Shown here one piece after another: positions 41,627 through 49,586 of a stretch of 64,000 bases of DNA; positions within the stretch are counted from its first letter, which is position 1; every line of letters starts with the position of its first letter. Made by a program: the position numbers and the translations under genes. Below the pieces are notes generated by a model. That model made no database searches. It saw nothing but the letters and a program-made list of their open reading frames with translations, and was not told the DNA's origin. Source of the DNA: an uncultured Myxococcales bacterium (GTDB lineage: Bacteria; Myxococcota_A; UBA9042; DTJE01); NCBI GenBank assembly GCA_937975765.1, contig CALJUR010000033.1:7521-71520 (forward strand), given 5' to 3'.

Positions 41627-44074
41627 TCATCGCCGGTAGGGTCGGACCTGCTTGAGGATCAGGTCGCGTTTCGGGCCGTGGAACTTGAACTCGATGTCCA
41701 GGGCCAGGTTGTACTCGGGCACCTTGTACAGCGGCGCGAAGTGCGACTGGACCCTGGACGCCGCCAGGTACAGGGCCAGCACCTCGTCGTCCCGCAGCAG
41801 CGGCATCGTGGGCGACAGGCTGGAGTAGCGCTGGCGGGCAACCTGCACGCCGGTCGGGCCGGGCACGATCGTGAAGACCTCGGGGGTCTCGTCGCCCTCG
41901 GGGTTCGTGACGGACACCTCCCCCTTCTGCACGTTCACGTACATGCCTACCGAGAACGGGTCCGCGACGTTCTGGGTGATCAGGACGCCGTTCGCCTTCT
42001 CGTCGGGGAAGGCGTTGTGGACGCCGACGCCCATGCGCACCGCCGAGTGGTCCACCTTCCAGAACGACCGCTCCTCGTAGGCCTTCCAGTTCCACAGCGA
42101 CGCCCACACCTCGCACAGGCGGACGGAGGGAGGGTTCTTGCCGTCGACAGCCGCCCCCACCGAGGTGTACAGGCCGGCGCCCGAGAAGTCGGGCAGATCC
42201 TCGGCGTTGCTGGAGGACCGCAGGCGCACCTTCTGGGTGCCGAACTGCTGGCGGACGCGGTCGTCGATGGCCTCGGCCAGCGAAGGGTCCGGCGGGATGT
42301 GGCAGAACATCCACCGCATCGCGGCCAGCACCGCGTCGCGCAGCACCGAGTCCGTGGCGACCTCGCCGTCGATCAGCAGGCGGTCGATCAGGTCCTGGAT
42401 CGTCCCGGTCCCGCCGGAAGCGGCGCCGTTGCAGAACGCCAGCACCTTCCCGCAGACGGCCGCGTCGCGCCCGTTGGCCAGGCAGTCATCCCGGGCTCCC
42501 TGGCACTCCAGCGTCGTCACCCGGGCCGCCTCCGTGAACGACCGGTAGTAGTGGAACGGCACGGCGAACCCGTCCGGCGCGATGCCGGGCAGCAGGCGGG
42601 ACAGTTCCGCCAGGTTCGCGGCCTTCACGCCGGTCGTCGCGAAATCCTCGAAACCCGCGTCCGAGAAGGGGATCAGTCCGGTCGTCTCGTCGTCGAAGGC
42701 CGGCACCATCGGCGTCCGGTCCAGGCGCTCCTCCCAGAAGGTGTCGACCTCCCCGGCCGTCGCCTCGGCGATCGTGAATTCCGAACGGGTCACCTCGAAC
42801 CGCACCCTCCTGCCGAGGAACGGCGCCACGCGCGGGTCGGTCGAAGCGCCGGGCAGGGCCAGGTTGGGGGTGCCGCGGGCCCGGGCCGCGACGTTGACGT
42901 GGGCCAGCGGCGTCTGCAGTTCCTCGGTGATCGTGCCGCCCACCAGCGGCAGGTCGTTCGGCAGCCGCGTCAGCAGGATGATGTCCATGTAGGAGACGGC
43001 CGCGTTCTCCAGTTCCTCCGGCGTCATCTTCCGCAGCGTGCCGTAGGCGACGCCCGCGTTCAGCCGCTGCTGGGTCACGCCCGCGTACAGCGTGCTGCGG
43101 GGGGTCCAGGTCACGCCCGCCGCCGCCAGGTCGCGCGCCGCCTCCTGCGCCTGGGACTCCTGCACCGACCCCGGCGGCAGGTACGCCAGCCGGCCCCCGG
43201 GCGCCGAGAACGGCAGGAATTCCAGCCGCTCCTGGAGGGCCAGGAAGGCCCGGGCGGCCTGGTCCGGGGTCAGGTCGTCGGTGGGGAAATACTCGATGGT
43301 CATCACTCCGGTCGCCTCGGTTCCGGACAGCGTCGCGTGCAGTTCGGGGCGCCAGATCAGGCTGCCGGCCATCTGCGCCCGGTCGGTGCCGTGGTACGTC
43401 GCCCTCTCGAATTCCTCCAGCGAGACGGGTCGCTTCAGCACGGTGTGCACGAAGTCGTAGTGCAGCGGGTGCTTCCGGGTGTCCTGGAACCACGCGGTCG
43501 GCTGGTCCGGCAGCCCCTCCAGGAAGAACTTGACCACGTATGCGGGGCCCATGTCGTCTGCCGCCGAGTAGGCCTGGGCGACGAAGGCATCCAGCCCGCC
43601 CTGGGCGTCGAATCCCGTCCGGTAGTCGGCGGTCGCCTCGAACGCCGGCAGCGCCTCCAGCACGACCGAGGCGTCGGCCCGGAAGACCCGCCCCCCGCAC
43701 CCGGCCTGCGCGCCCGGGTCGGATTCCACCGTCCAGGACGGCACCAGGGAGGTCCGGACCGTCCGGTGGCCCGGCGCCTTGACCGTCAGGCCCACGGCGT
43801 CCGCACGGGTGGTCGGCACCGCGGCCCGGCCCGCGTCGCAGGCGGATCCCGTCGCGCGCACCCCGCCATCGGTGCAGTCCACCGCGATCCAGGCATCGCC
43901 GCCGGGGTCGGCCACGACCTGGAAGCCGGACAGGGGGGTGCCGGCCGCGTCGGACACGGCGACCGACAGCATCGCGCAGTTCGCGGGAGGGTTTTCCCCG
44001 TTTCCGCAAGCCGCCAACGCACCCAGCGCCGCGGCCGCAAGCGGGAGGAGTTGACTCCGGATCGAAGGTCGCAT
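41627..44074 (-). CDS. Lipoprotein with PEP-utiliser-like mobile domain and PPDK/PEP-synthase ATP-grasp domain
   Basis: 815 residues. Lipobox LAAC, then a Cys-containing N-terminal domain. A segment like the phosphohistidine mobile domain appears around 378-408 (GGTITEELQTPLAHVNVAARARGTPN, with a His at 392). A PPDK N-terminal-type ATP-grasp domain follows from about 480 (GVKAANLAELSRLLPG, GFAVPFHYYRSF, RLRSSSNAEDLPDFSGAGLY, LILKQVRPYR at the end). In cytosolic PEP synthase and PPDK the ATP-grasp domain comes first. ATP is not expected outside the cytoplasm, so function on the surface is puzzling. GGAAG precedes the ATG. Confidence 0.82.
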   Translation of the reverse strand: MRPSIRSQLLPLAAAALGALAACGNGENPPANCAMLSVAVSDAAGTPLSGFQVVADPGGDAWIAVDCTDGGVRATGSACDAGRAAVPTTRADAVGLTVKAPGHRTVRTSLVPSWTVESDPGAQAGCGGRVFRADASVVLEALPAFEATADYRTGFDAQGGLDAFVAQAYSAADDMGPAYVVKFFLEGLPDQPTAWFQDTRKHPLHYDFVHTVLKRPVSLEEFERATYHGTDRAQMAGSLIWRPELHATLSGTEATGVMTIEYFPTDDLTPDQAARAFLALQERLEFLPFSAPGGRLAYLPPGSVQESQAQEAARDLAAAGVTWTPRSTLYAGVTQQRLNAGVAYGTLRKMTPEELENAAVSYMDIILLTRLPNDLPLVGGTITEELQTPLAHVNVAARARGTPNLALPGASTDPRVAPFLGRRVRFEVTRSEFTIAEATAGEVDTFWEERLDRTPMVPAFDDETTGLIPFSDAGFEDFATTGVKAANLAELSRLLPGIAPDGFAVPFHYYRSFTEAARVTTLECQGARDDCLANGRDAAVCGKVLAFCNGAASGGTGTIQDLIDRLLIDGEVATDSVLRDAVLAAMRWMFCHIPPDPSLAEAIDDRVRQQFGTQKVRLRSSSNAEDLPDFSGAGLYTSVGAAVDGKNPPSVRLCEVWASLWNWKAYEERSFWKVDHSAVRMGVGVHNAFPDEKANGVLITQNVADPFSVGMYVNVQKGEVSVTNPEGDETPEVFTIVPGPTGVQVARQRYSSLSPTMPLLRDDEVLALYLAASRVQSHFAPLYKVPEYNLALDIEFKFHGPKRDLILKQVRPYRR

Positions 44075-44167
44075 GGTACACTTCCAATCAAGAGGACAAG
44101 CGGATCGGGACCTGGTTGGATCATACGGGATCCGGGGCTCCTGGGGTCCCCGGGCGGGAGGTGCAAG

Positions 44168-44899
44168 ATGCGCCGAACGGGTTGGATCCTGGCGGTTTTC
44201 CTGGCGGTGGCCCCGTCCTGCGACTCGTCGGATGACGGCGGTGGAGACCTGGACGCGGTCGGTCCGGAAGTGCCCACCGATCCAGGAGCCGAGGAGGGGA
44301 TCACGGACCCCGGTGCGGAACTGGACCTGGCGAAGGATCCGACCGCCGAGAAGCAGGAGGAGGTGATTCAGCCGCCGGCGCCGAAATACGGCTTCACCTT
44401 CCGGCTGCCGCAGATGCGCGACGTGCCTTACATGCCCGCGGTCGGCCTGCCCGAGGAGACGCTGCCGATGCCCGACTACGACCTGCTGTGCACCTTCCGG
44501 TACGGGGACTCCAGCGGGTACCTGTACTCGCAGGGGACGCCGGGGACGTGCGAGGGCATGCACGGGTGCATCTATGCCACCGAGGGGGTCTGGATGTCGT
44601 TCGACGACGTGGCGACGAAGGTCGAGGACGGCATGTACGACTTCGGGGGCAACCACAACAACGACTTCGTCAAGGCGATGATCAAGGGCAAGTTGTTCAA
44701 GTACTTCCACTCGACCTTCGGCTTCGGGTACCGCAAGTGCCAGCCGTGCGACTGCCTGCAGGTGCTGGACATCGACGGCGTGACGGTGACCGAGGACGGC
44801 TGCACGACGGACCGTGCCCTCCCGATCGAGTGCGTGGAGATCCCGATGGACGGCACGCTGCCCGACTTCCCGACCGGTTTCACCGCGTGCCCGTCCTGA
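44168..44899 (+). CDS. Lipoprotein, first of a tandem paralogous pair
   Basis: 243 residues. Signal peptide with lipobox APSC, short acidic stalk, then a domain shared with the next gene: FGGNHNNDFVKAM, KYFHSTFGFGYRKCQPCDCLQV, CTTDRALPIECVEI. Four to six conserved Cys probably form disulfides. GGAGG lies five to six bases before the ATG. No known family recognised. Divergent from the PEP-binding lipoprotein gene, 93 bp away. Confidence 0.78.
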   Translation: MRRTGWILAVFLAVAPSCDSSDDGGGDLDAVGPEVPTDPGAEEGITDPGAELDLAKDPTAEKQEEVIQPPAPKYGFTFRLPQMRDVPYMPAVGLPEETLPMPDYDLLCTFRYGDSSGYLYSQGTPGTCEGMHGCIYATEGVWMSFDDVATKVEDGMYDFGGNHNNDFVKAMIKGKLFKYFHSTFGFGYRKCQPCDCLQVLDIDGVTVTEDGCTTDRALPIECVEIPMDGTLPDFPTGFTACPS

Positions 44900-44952
44900 T
44901 GCAGGGCGGAGGCCCCGTCCCCCCGCCAGGCGATCCGCCGTGCGCGATCCGG

Positions 44953-44958
44953 TACAAT
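44953..44958 (+). promoter_or_regulatory. Candidate -10 box TACAAT upstream of the second paralogue
   Basis: TACAAT, 24 bp upstream of the ATG at 44983, followed by a C run. No clear -35. Confidence 0.4.
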
Positions 44959-44982
44959 CCCCCCCGCGAGCGGGAGGAAATG

Positions 44983-45849
44983 ATGCATCGATCTTCGGGA
45001 ATCCTGGTCGTCGTGCTTCTGGCGCTGGCGGGGTGCGGGTCGGGCGAGGGCGGCGACGCGGGGGACGTGCCGGCGACGGACGTGCCGGCCGACGTTCCCG
45101 CGGACGCGCCCCCGGACGTGCCGGCCGACCTGCCGACGGATGTCCCGATCGACCTGCCGGCCGACGCGCCGATGGACCTGCCGGCCGATGTCCCGGCCGA
45201 CGCGCCGCCGGCCGACCTCCCGGAAGAGACGATGGAGGACGTGCCGCAGGACGTGCCGCTGGACGTTCCCCCGGACCTCCCGGAGGAGGTGGCGGACCTG
45301 CCGGTGGACGCGCCAGGCGACGCGGTGGAGGACGCGTCGACGGACGTCGGACCCGACGGGACCGCGCCGGACTTCGGGTTCGACATCCGCGTGCCGAAGC
45401 AGGGCGAACTGCCCCAGATCGACTACGTCTGCACCTTCCCGGCCGCCTGGCCCCGGACCTGGCTGTACGTGCAGAACGACGGCGTCTCCTGCGGGATGAT
45501 GGTCGGCTGCCAGTACGCGAACGTCGGCGCCTGGGTGTCGGTGGACGGCGCGGTGCAGGCGCTGGCGGGCGTGGTCTACAGCTACGGCGGGAACCACCAC
45601 AACGACTCGATGCAGGTGCCGTGGCAGGGCCAGGTGCTGAACTACTACCACTCCAGTTTCGGCTGGGGCTGGCGGAAGTGCCAGCCGATGGACTGCGTGC
45701 AGGTGATGGACCTGTCGCAGATCGTGCTGGACGACGGCTGCACGCCGGACCGGACGATCCCCGTGACGTGCGTGGAGGTGGACCCGACCGGCGCGGTGCC
45801 CGCGTTCCCGGCGACCTTCGAGAAGTGCCCCGGGGATCCGAACGCCTGA
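44983..45849 (+). CDS. Lipoprotein with long DVPAD-type stalk, second of a tandem paralogous pair
   Basis: 288 residues (289 from the ATG at 44980). The signal peptide ends LAGC. About 100 residues of repeated Asp-Val-Pro-Ala/Asp-Leu-Pro units follow (DVPADVPADAPPDVPADLP). The C-terminal domain matches the preceding gene: YSYGGNHHNDSMQV, YYHSSFGWGWRKCQPMDCVQV, CTPDRTIPVTCVEV. GGGAGG is five bases from the ATG at 44983. The domain is identical in plan but its stalk is far longer, so stalk length evolves faster than the head. Confidence 0.8.
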   Translation: MHRSSGILVVVLLALAGCGSGEGGDAGDVPATDVPADVPADAPPDVPADLPTDVPIDLPADAPMDLPADVPADAPPADLPEETMEDVPQDVPLDVPPDLPEEVADLPVDAPGDAVEDASTDVGPDGTAPDFGFDIRVPKQGELPQIDYVCTFPAAWPRTWLYVQNDGVSCGMMVGCQYANVGAWVSVDGAVQALAGVVYSYGGNHHNDSMQVPWQGQVLNYYHSSFGWGWRKCQPMDCVQVMDLSQIVLDDGCTPDRTIPVTCVEVDPTGAVPAFPATFEKCPGDPNA

Positions 45850-45888
45850 CCGGCGCGGTGCCGCAGGCTGGAGCGAGGCAGGCGGCCT

Positions 45889-46947
45889 TCACCAGAGGTG
45901 CTTCAGGACCACCCCCACCTGGCTGGTCAGGGTCACCTCCAGCGGGCCGCCCGCCGTTTCCACCACCAGGCGCTTGACCCGCCGCACGAAGGAGGGGTGC
46001 TGGAACAGCGACGGCGAGTCGGGGTCCAGGTAGCCCACGCCCTCGACCAGCGCCTGCGGCATCACGACCTTCCCGGCCGCGTCGGGCCCGGTGCACCACA
46101 GGATCGTCTCGGGCGGGCGCCCGTGCCAGCCGGTCTGCAGTACGACCTCGATCGTCGAACTGTCGCCGGCCGGCGTCCAGGACAGCGTGTTGTCCTTGCC
46201 GTTCTCCAGCGTGATTCGCCCGTCCGCCAGGCCCGGCACTAGGTCCGCGATCCCGGACAGGGTCCTTTCGAACGCCGGGATGGTGCCGCCCGCCGCGGTC
46301 ACCGTGACGACGGTGGACGGGTCGAACAGGTTCGCCGGAAGCGACGTCGGGCCGGTGTACCAGGAGGACTCGTCGGGCACGAACGAGTACATGCCCTCCG
46401 CCGCGTCGATCAGGACGTTGCCCATGCCGACGCGCACCGGGTAGGCGACGCACTCCTTCCCGTCCCGGCAGTAGTGGCCGGAGGCGCAGGGGGGCGTGCA
46501 GGCCGGCGGGGTCCCCTTCGCCACCCACAACTGGCACGCGCCCTCGGAGGCCGACAGGTCGTGCGTGGGGGCATCCGGCTTGTCGTTCGCCCGCACGTCG
46601 ATCACCGAGGAGGGGTAGTCGGGGTTCGGATACTCCACCATCCAGATGCCGCCCACGAAGTCGAACAGCGGGTGCGGTGGCACGGGGTGGACGTCCATCG
46701 ACGGGAGGTCCAGGGGCAGGTCCAGCGACACGTCCGGAGGGATCTCCTGGGGGGTGTCGGGCATGCCGGGATCGACCGCTTCCCCGCCGGGGTCCGTGGC
46801 CGTCTCCACGGGGACGTCCGCGGCGGTCTCGGAGGCGACGTCGGCGGCATCCGTGCCTTCGTCCCCTCCGCAGGCGGGGAGGAAGAGCGCGCCCAGGAGC
46901 GCCGCCGCCAGCCAGGGGAACGAACGCCGTGCATGCAGGCGATTCAT
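45889..46947 (-). CDS. Lipoprotein with acidic stalk and small Cys module
   Basis: 352 residues. Lipobox LPAC, acidic stalk (DAADVASETAADVPVETATDPGG), then a beta-rich domain with a Cys cluster (CTPPCASGHYCRDGKECV) about residue 150 and segments such as MYSFVPDESSWYTGP. Unknown function; the Cys pattern resembles the SxGHYCxxGKxC units of Cys-rich surface proteins elsewhere in the window. GGAGG lies seven bases before the ATG. It converges on the paralogous pair. Confidence 0.75.
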   Translation of the reverse strand: MNRLHARRSFPWLAAALLGALFLPACGGDEGTDAADVASETAADVPVETATDPGGEAVDPGMPDTPQEIPPDVSLDLPLDLPSMDVHPVPPHPLFDFVGGIWMVEYPNPDYPSSVIDVRANDKPDAPTHDLSASEGACQLWVAKGTPPACTPPCASGHYCRDGKECVAYPVRVGMGNVLIDAAEGMYSFVPDESSWYTGPTSLPANLFDPSTVVTVTAAGGTIPAFERTLSGIADLVPGLADGRITLENGKDNTLSWTPAGDSSTIEVVLQTGWHGRPPETILWCTGPDAAGKVVMPQALVEGVGYLDPDSPSLFQHPSFVRRVKRLVVETAGGPLEVTLTSQVGVVLKHLW

Positions 46948-46976
46948 GGCCGGTCCTCCCGTCGGTGTACGAGATC

Positions 46977-46982
46977 ATTGTA
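46977..46982 (-). promoter_or_regulatory. Candidate -10 box TACAAT upstream of the 45889-46947 lipoprotein
   Basis: TACAAT on the minus strand (ATTGTA on the plus strand), 29 bp upstream of the ATG at 46947. No clear -35 box. Confidence 0.4.
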
Positions 46983-47005
46983 GGAGAGGCGGGGGCGGGA
47001 GGGGG

Positions 47006-47228
47006 TCAGGCGCGGGGGTCGCGTCGGGGGAAACGGCGTCCCGCAAGGGCCAGCACCACGACCACCAGGGCAGCCGCGGCCAGGGGCGCGGTACTCGCAG
47101 GTGCCCTCGCGGACGGTCTGCGCGGCGTTCGCGACGCAGTACGACCCCCACTTCTCCAGGTAGGTCTGCGGCAGGTGGGCGTCCACGTACTCGTCGATGA
47201 TCTCGACGTGCATGCAATGCTGCCGCAC
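47006..47228 (-). CDS. Small protein with apparent +1 frameshift before a C-terminal membrane helix
   Basis: GTG at 47228 has GGAGG four bases upstream. About 45 codons (MHVEIIDEYVDAHLP, YLEKWGSYCV, GTCEYR) have the strong C/G third-position pattern of real genes here. The pattern then stops in this frame, which continues to 46944, and resumes one frame over with APLAAAALVVVVLALAGRR and a basic tail ending at TGA 47006-47008. The whole would be a small protein with a cytosolic or periplasmic head and a C-terminal membrane anchor. Skipping one base near 47080 joins the two. Could be assembly error, mutation or programmed shift. Head resembles the protein at 51523. Confidence 0.5.
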
Positions 47229-47295
47229 CCGACCTCCCCCTGGGACCGCCCGGTCCCGGATTGCAGCGCCCGGCGGGGACCCCGGCCATCGGTGC

Positions 47296-47301
47296 TATAC
47301 T
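47296..47301 (+). promoter_or_regulatory. Candidate -10 box TATACT upstream of the propeller-hydrolase
   Basis: TATACT, 75 bp upstream of the ATG at 47377. No good -35 at the right spacing. Confidence 0.35.
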
Positions 47302-47376
47302 CCGGCCGCCCTGCGGACGGGCCGCGAGGCCGCCACGAATGCCGGGGCGCGGCCCCGCGGGTTCCGGGAGAGAGGA

Positions 47377-49488
47377 ATGCATCCGATCGCGTGGGCCCTG
47401 ATCCTGGCGGCGGCCCTGGTCCTGGCGGTGCCGCTGCTGTACTTCGCATACCGGTCCGTGGGCCGGTCGCTGCACTGGCGCTTCCGGCCCGGCCTGCGCC
47501 GCCTGACCGCGATGGCGGGCATGGAGCAGTTCCCGACGATCGACCGCAAGGGCCGGCGCCTGGCGTTCGAGGCCATCCCGGAGCACCGCTACGAGGTGCG
47601 GGTGCGCGACCTGGGCACCGGCGCCGACACCGTGCTGGAGGGGCCCGGGATCCACGCCCGCAATCCCCGGCTGACCGCCGACGGCCGCCGGGTCGCGTAC
47701 GAGGCGATCCTGGCACGTTCCCCCCGGCGCGAATCGCGGCTGGTCGTGCGCGACCTGGCGTCCGGCGAGGACCGTGTCCTGGGCGCCGCGTTCGACCACG
47801 TCCTGTCCTGCGCGATGTCCGCGGACGGCCACCGGCTGCTGCTGTGCGGCGCGAAGGACGGCGTGCGCAAGGTGCACCTGCACGAGGGCCTGCGGGACGC
47901 CGGCCGCCCGCTGGTCGAGGGCACCTCCGAGGAGGTCGCCCCGGTCCTGTCCGCCGACGGGCGCCGCGCCGCCTTCCTGTCCAGCCGCGCCGCGCACCCG
48001 GCCCGCCGCTTCGCCCCGTGCGTGCTGGACCTGGACTCCGGGGCCGCCTGGGACGTGCCCGAGGATCGCGACGCCCGCGCGCTGGCGATGTCCGCCGACG
48101 GGCGCTTCCTGGCGTGGGAGGCCACCGGCGTCGGGCCGACCTGCCTGCGGGTGCTGGACCTCGATGCGCGCGGCGTCGCCACGCTGCCTTGCGGCTTCTC
48201 GCCCGCCCTGTCCCCCGACGGACGCGTGGTGGTCTTCGACGCGATCGACGACCTGAACGACCTGGTCGCGATCGACCTCGCCTCGGGGCGTCGGGCCGTG
48301 CTGGAAGGCCGCAACCCGTATCCCTTCCGGGCGGCCTTCGCCCCGGAAGGCCTGCGCGTGATCTTCTGTTCCGGCTACTACAACCCGCTGTCCCGCACCG
48401 GCGACACCGACGTCTTCGCGATGGACCTTCGCGAACCGCGCATCGCCTGGCAGCCCTTCGCGATCGAATGGCGGCCCGTCGAGCCGGCCTCCCCGCCCGC
48501 CGAACCCTGCGCGACCCCGCCCGAACCCGTCGCGATCCCGCGCAACTCGATGTGGTGCGCGGCCTACTACTACCGGCCCGACGGCACCCAGGCGCCGCTG
48601 GCCGACCAGGATCGCGACGGCATCGAGGTCTTCTCGCAGCGCCTGGCCCGCACCGTCGACCGCGTCCGTGCGCTGACCGGCGCGCCTGCCGTCAACGTCG
48701 TCTGCCATTGCATGGGCGGCCTGGCGATGAAGGGCGCCCTGCAGTACTGGCACGACGGCGAGCACGGATACCGCGGCAGCGACGGCATCCCGACGCACGC
48801 CAAGGTCCGCCACTTCGTCACGCTGGCCTCCCCGCTGCGGGGCAACAGCATGTTCGGCGTGCTGCGCCTGGTCCGCGCGCTGCGCATCCCCTACTACCGG
48901 AAGGGCTTCACGCAGCAGGCGTACGACATGACGCGGTACAGCGGCTTCCTGGCGCGCCTGAACCTGGGGGAACGCTTCGCCGACCGCCGCCTGCGCCGCG
49001 TGGGATCGTGCTACAAGCCGGCCGGCCGCGACGCGCCGCCGTTCCACCGCTCGTTCACGTGCGACTCGTACGTGGTGATGGACGGCGCCGTCACGCTGTG
49101 GGCGTCGAGGTGCCCCGGACTGCCCGGCAGCGCCACGCACCTGTCGCACGACGAGTTCGCGCTGATGCACGAGACCGCCGACGGCCGCTGCTCGTTCACG
49201 GGCGGGCGCAAGATGGTCCACGTGCCCGAGGACGTCGTCTGCGACTTCGTGGTCGAGGACAAGTGCCGGGCCATCGCGGACTTCATCGCGACGCGCCTGG
49301 AACCGGACCTCCCCGTGCTGTTCGTGCACGGGTCGTACCTGTTCCGCGGCCTGCCCGAACTGTCCTGGCGGATCGTGATGCGGCGCCTGGCCGGCGAGAC
49401 GCGGGACGGCCCGGGCGGCCGCGTGCGCGTCGATGCGGGCCCCGGCGGCGAGGACCTCTTCTGGCTGCTGGACGCGCGCTGCGACTGA
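47377..49488 (+). CDS. Membrane-anchored WD40/PD40 propeller fused to lipase-fold domain with Cys nucleophile
   Basis: 703 residues. N-terminal membrane helix (5-25), then repeated ADGRR/LSPDGR propeller blades (about 50-350). From about 390 a lipase-fold domain follows: the elbow position is VVCHCMGGLAMKGAL (441-455), and FVTLASPLRGNSMFG is the second lipase block. The canonical GHSxGG is CHCMGG, so the nucleophile is Cys445 rather than Ser. Cys-nucleophile hydrolases of this fold exist (dienelactone hydrolase) but are rare among lipases. GGGAG precedes the ATG. Probably periplasm-facing; substrate unknown. Confidence 0.8.
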   Translation: MHPIAWALILAAALVLAVPLLYFAYRSVGRSLHWRFRPGLRRLTAMAGMEQFPTIDRKGRRLAFEAIPEHRYEVRVRDLGTGADTVLEGPGIHARNPRLTADGRRVAYEAILARSPRRESRLVVRDLASGEDRVLGAAFDHVLSCAMSADGHRLLLCGAKDGVRKVHLHEGLRDAGRPLVEGTSEEVAPVLSADGRRAAFLSSRAAHPARRFAPCVLDLDSGAAWDVPEDRDARALAMSADGRFLAWEATGVGPTCLRVLDLDARGVATLPCGFSPALSPDGRVVVFDAIDDLNDLVAIDLASGRRAVLEGRNPYPFRAAFAPEGLRVIFCSGYYNPLSRTGDTDVFAMDLREPRIAWQPFAIEWRPVEPASPPAEPCATPPEPVAIPRNSMWCAAYYYRPDGTQAPLADQDRDGIEVFSQRLARTVDRVRALTGAPAVNVVCHCMGGLAMKGALQYWHDGEHGYRGSDGIPTHAKVRHFVTLASPLRGNSMFGVLRLVRALRIPYYRKGFTQQAYDMTRYSGFLARLNLGERFADRRLRRVGSCYKPAGRDAPPFHRSFTCDSYVVMDGAVTLWASRCPGLPGSATHLSHDEFALMHETADGRCSFTGGRKMVHVPEDVVCDFVVEDKCRAIADFIATRLEPDLPVLFVHGSYLFRGLPELSWRIVMRRLAGETRDGPGGRVRVDAGPGGEDLFWLLDARCD

Positions 49489-49586
49489 CCGCGAATCCGG
49501 CCTTGCGCCGGCCCCTCCCGACCCTCCCCCTCACGCGCGCGAGACCCGGGTGCTAGCCTGGAACCGTACGCACAGGGAGGCATGCC

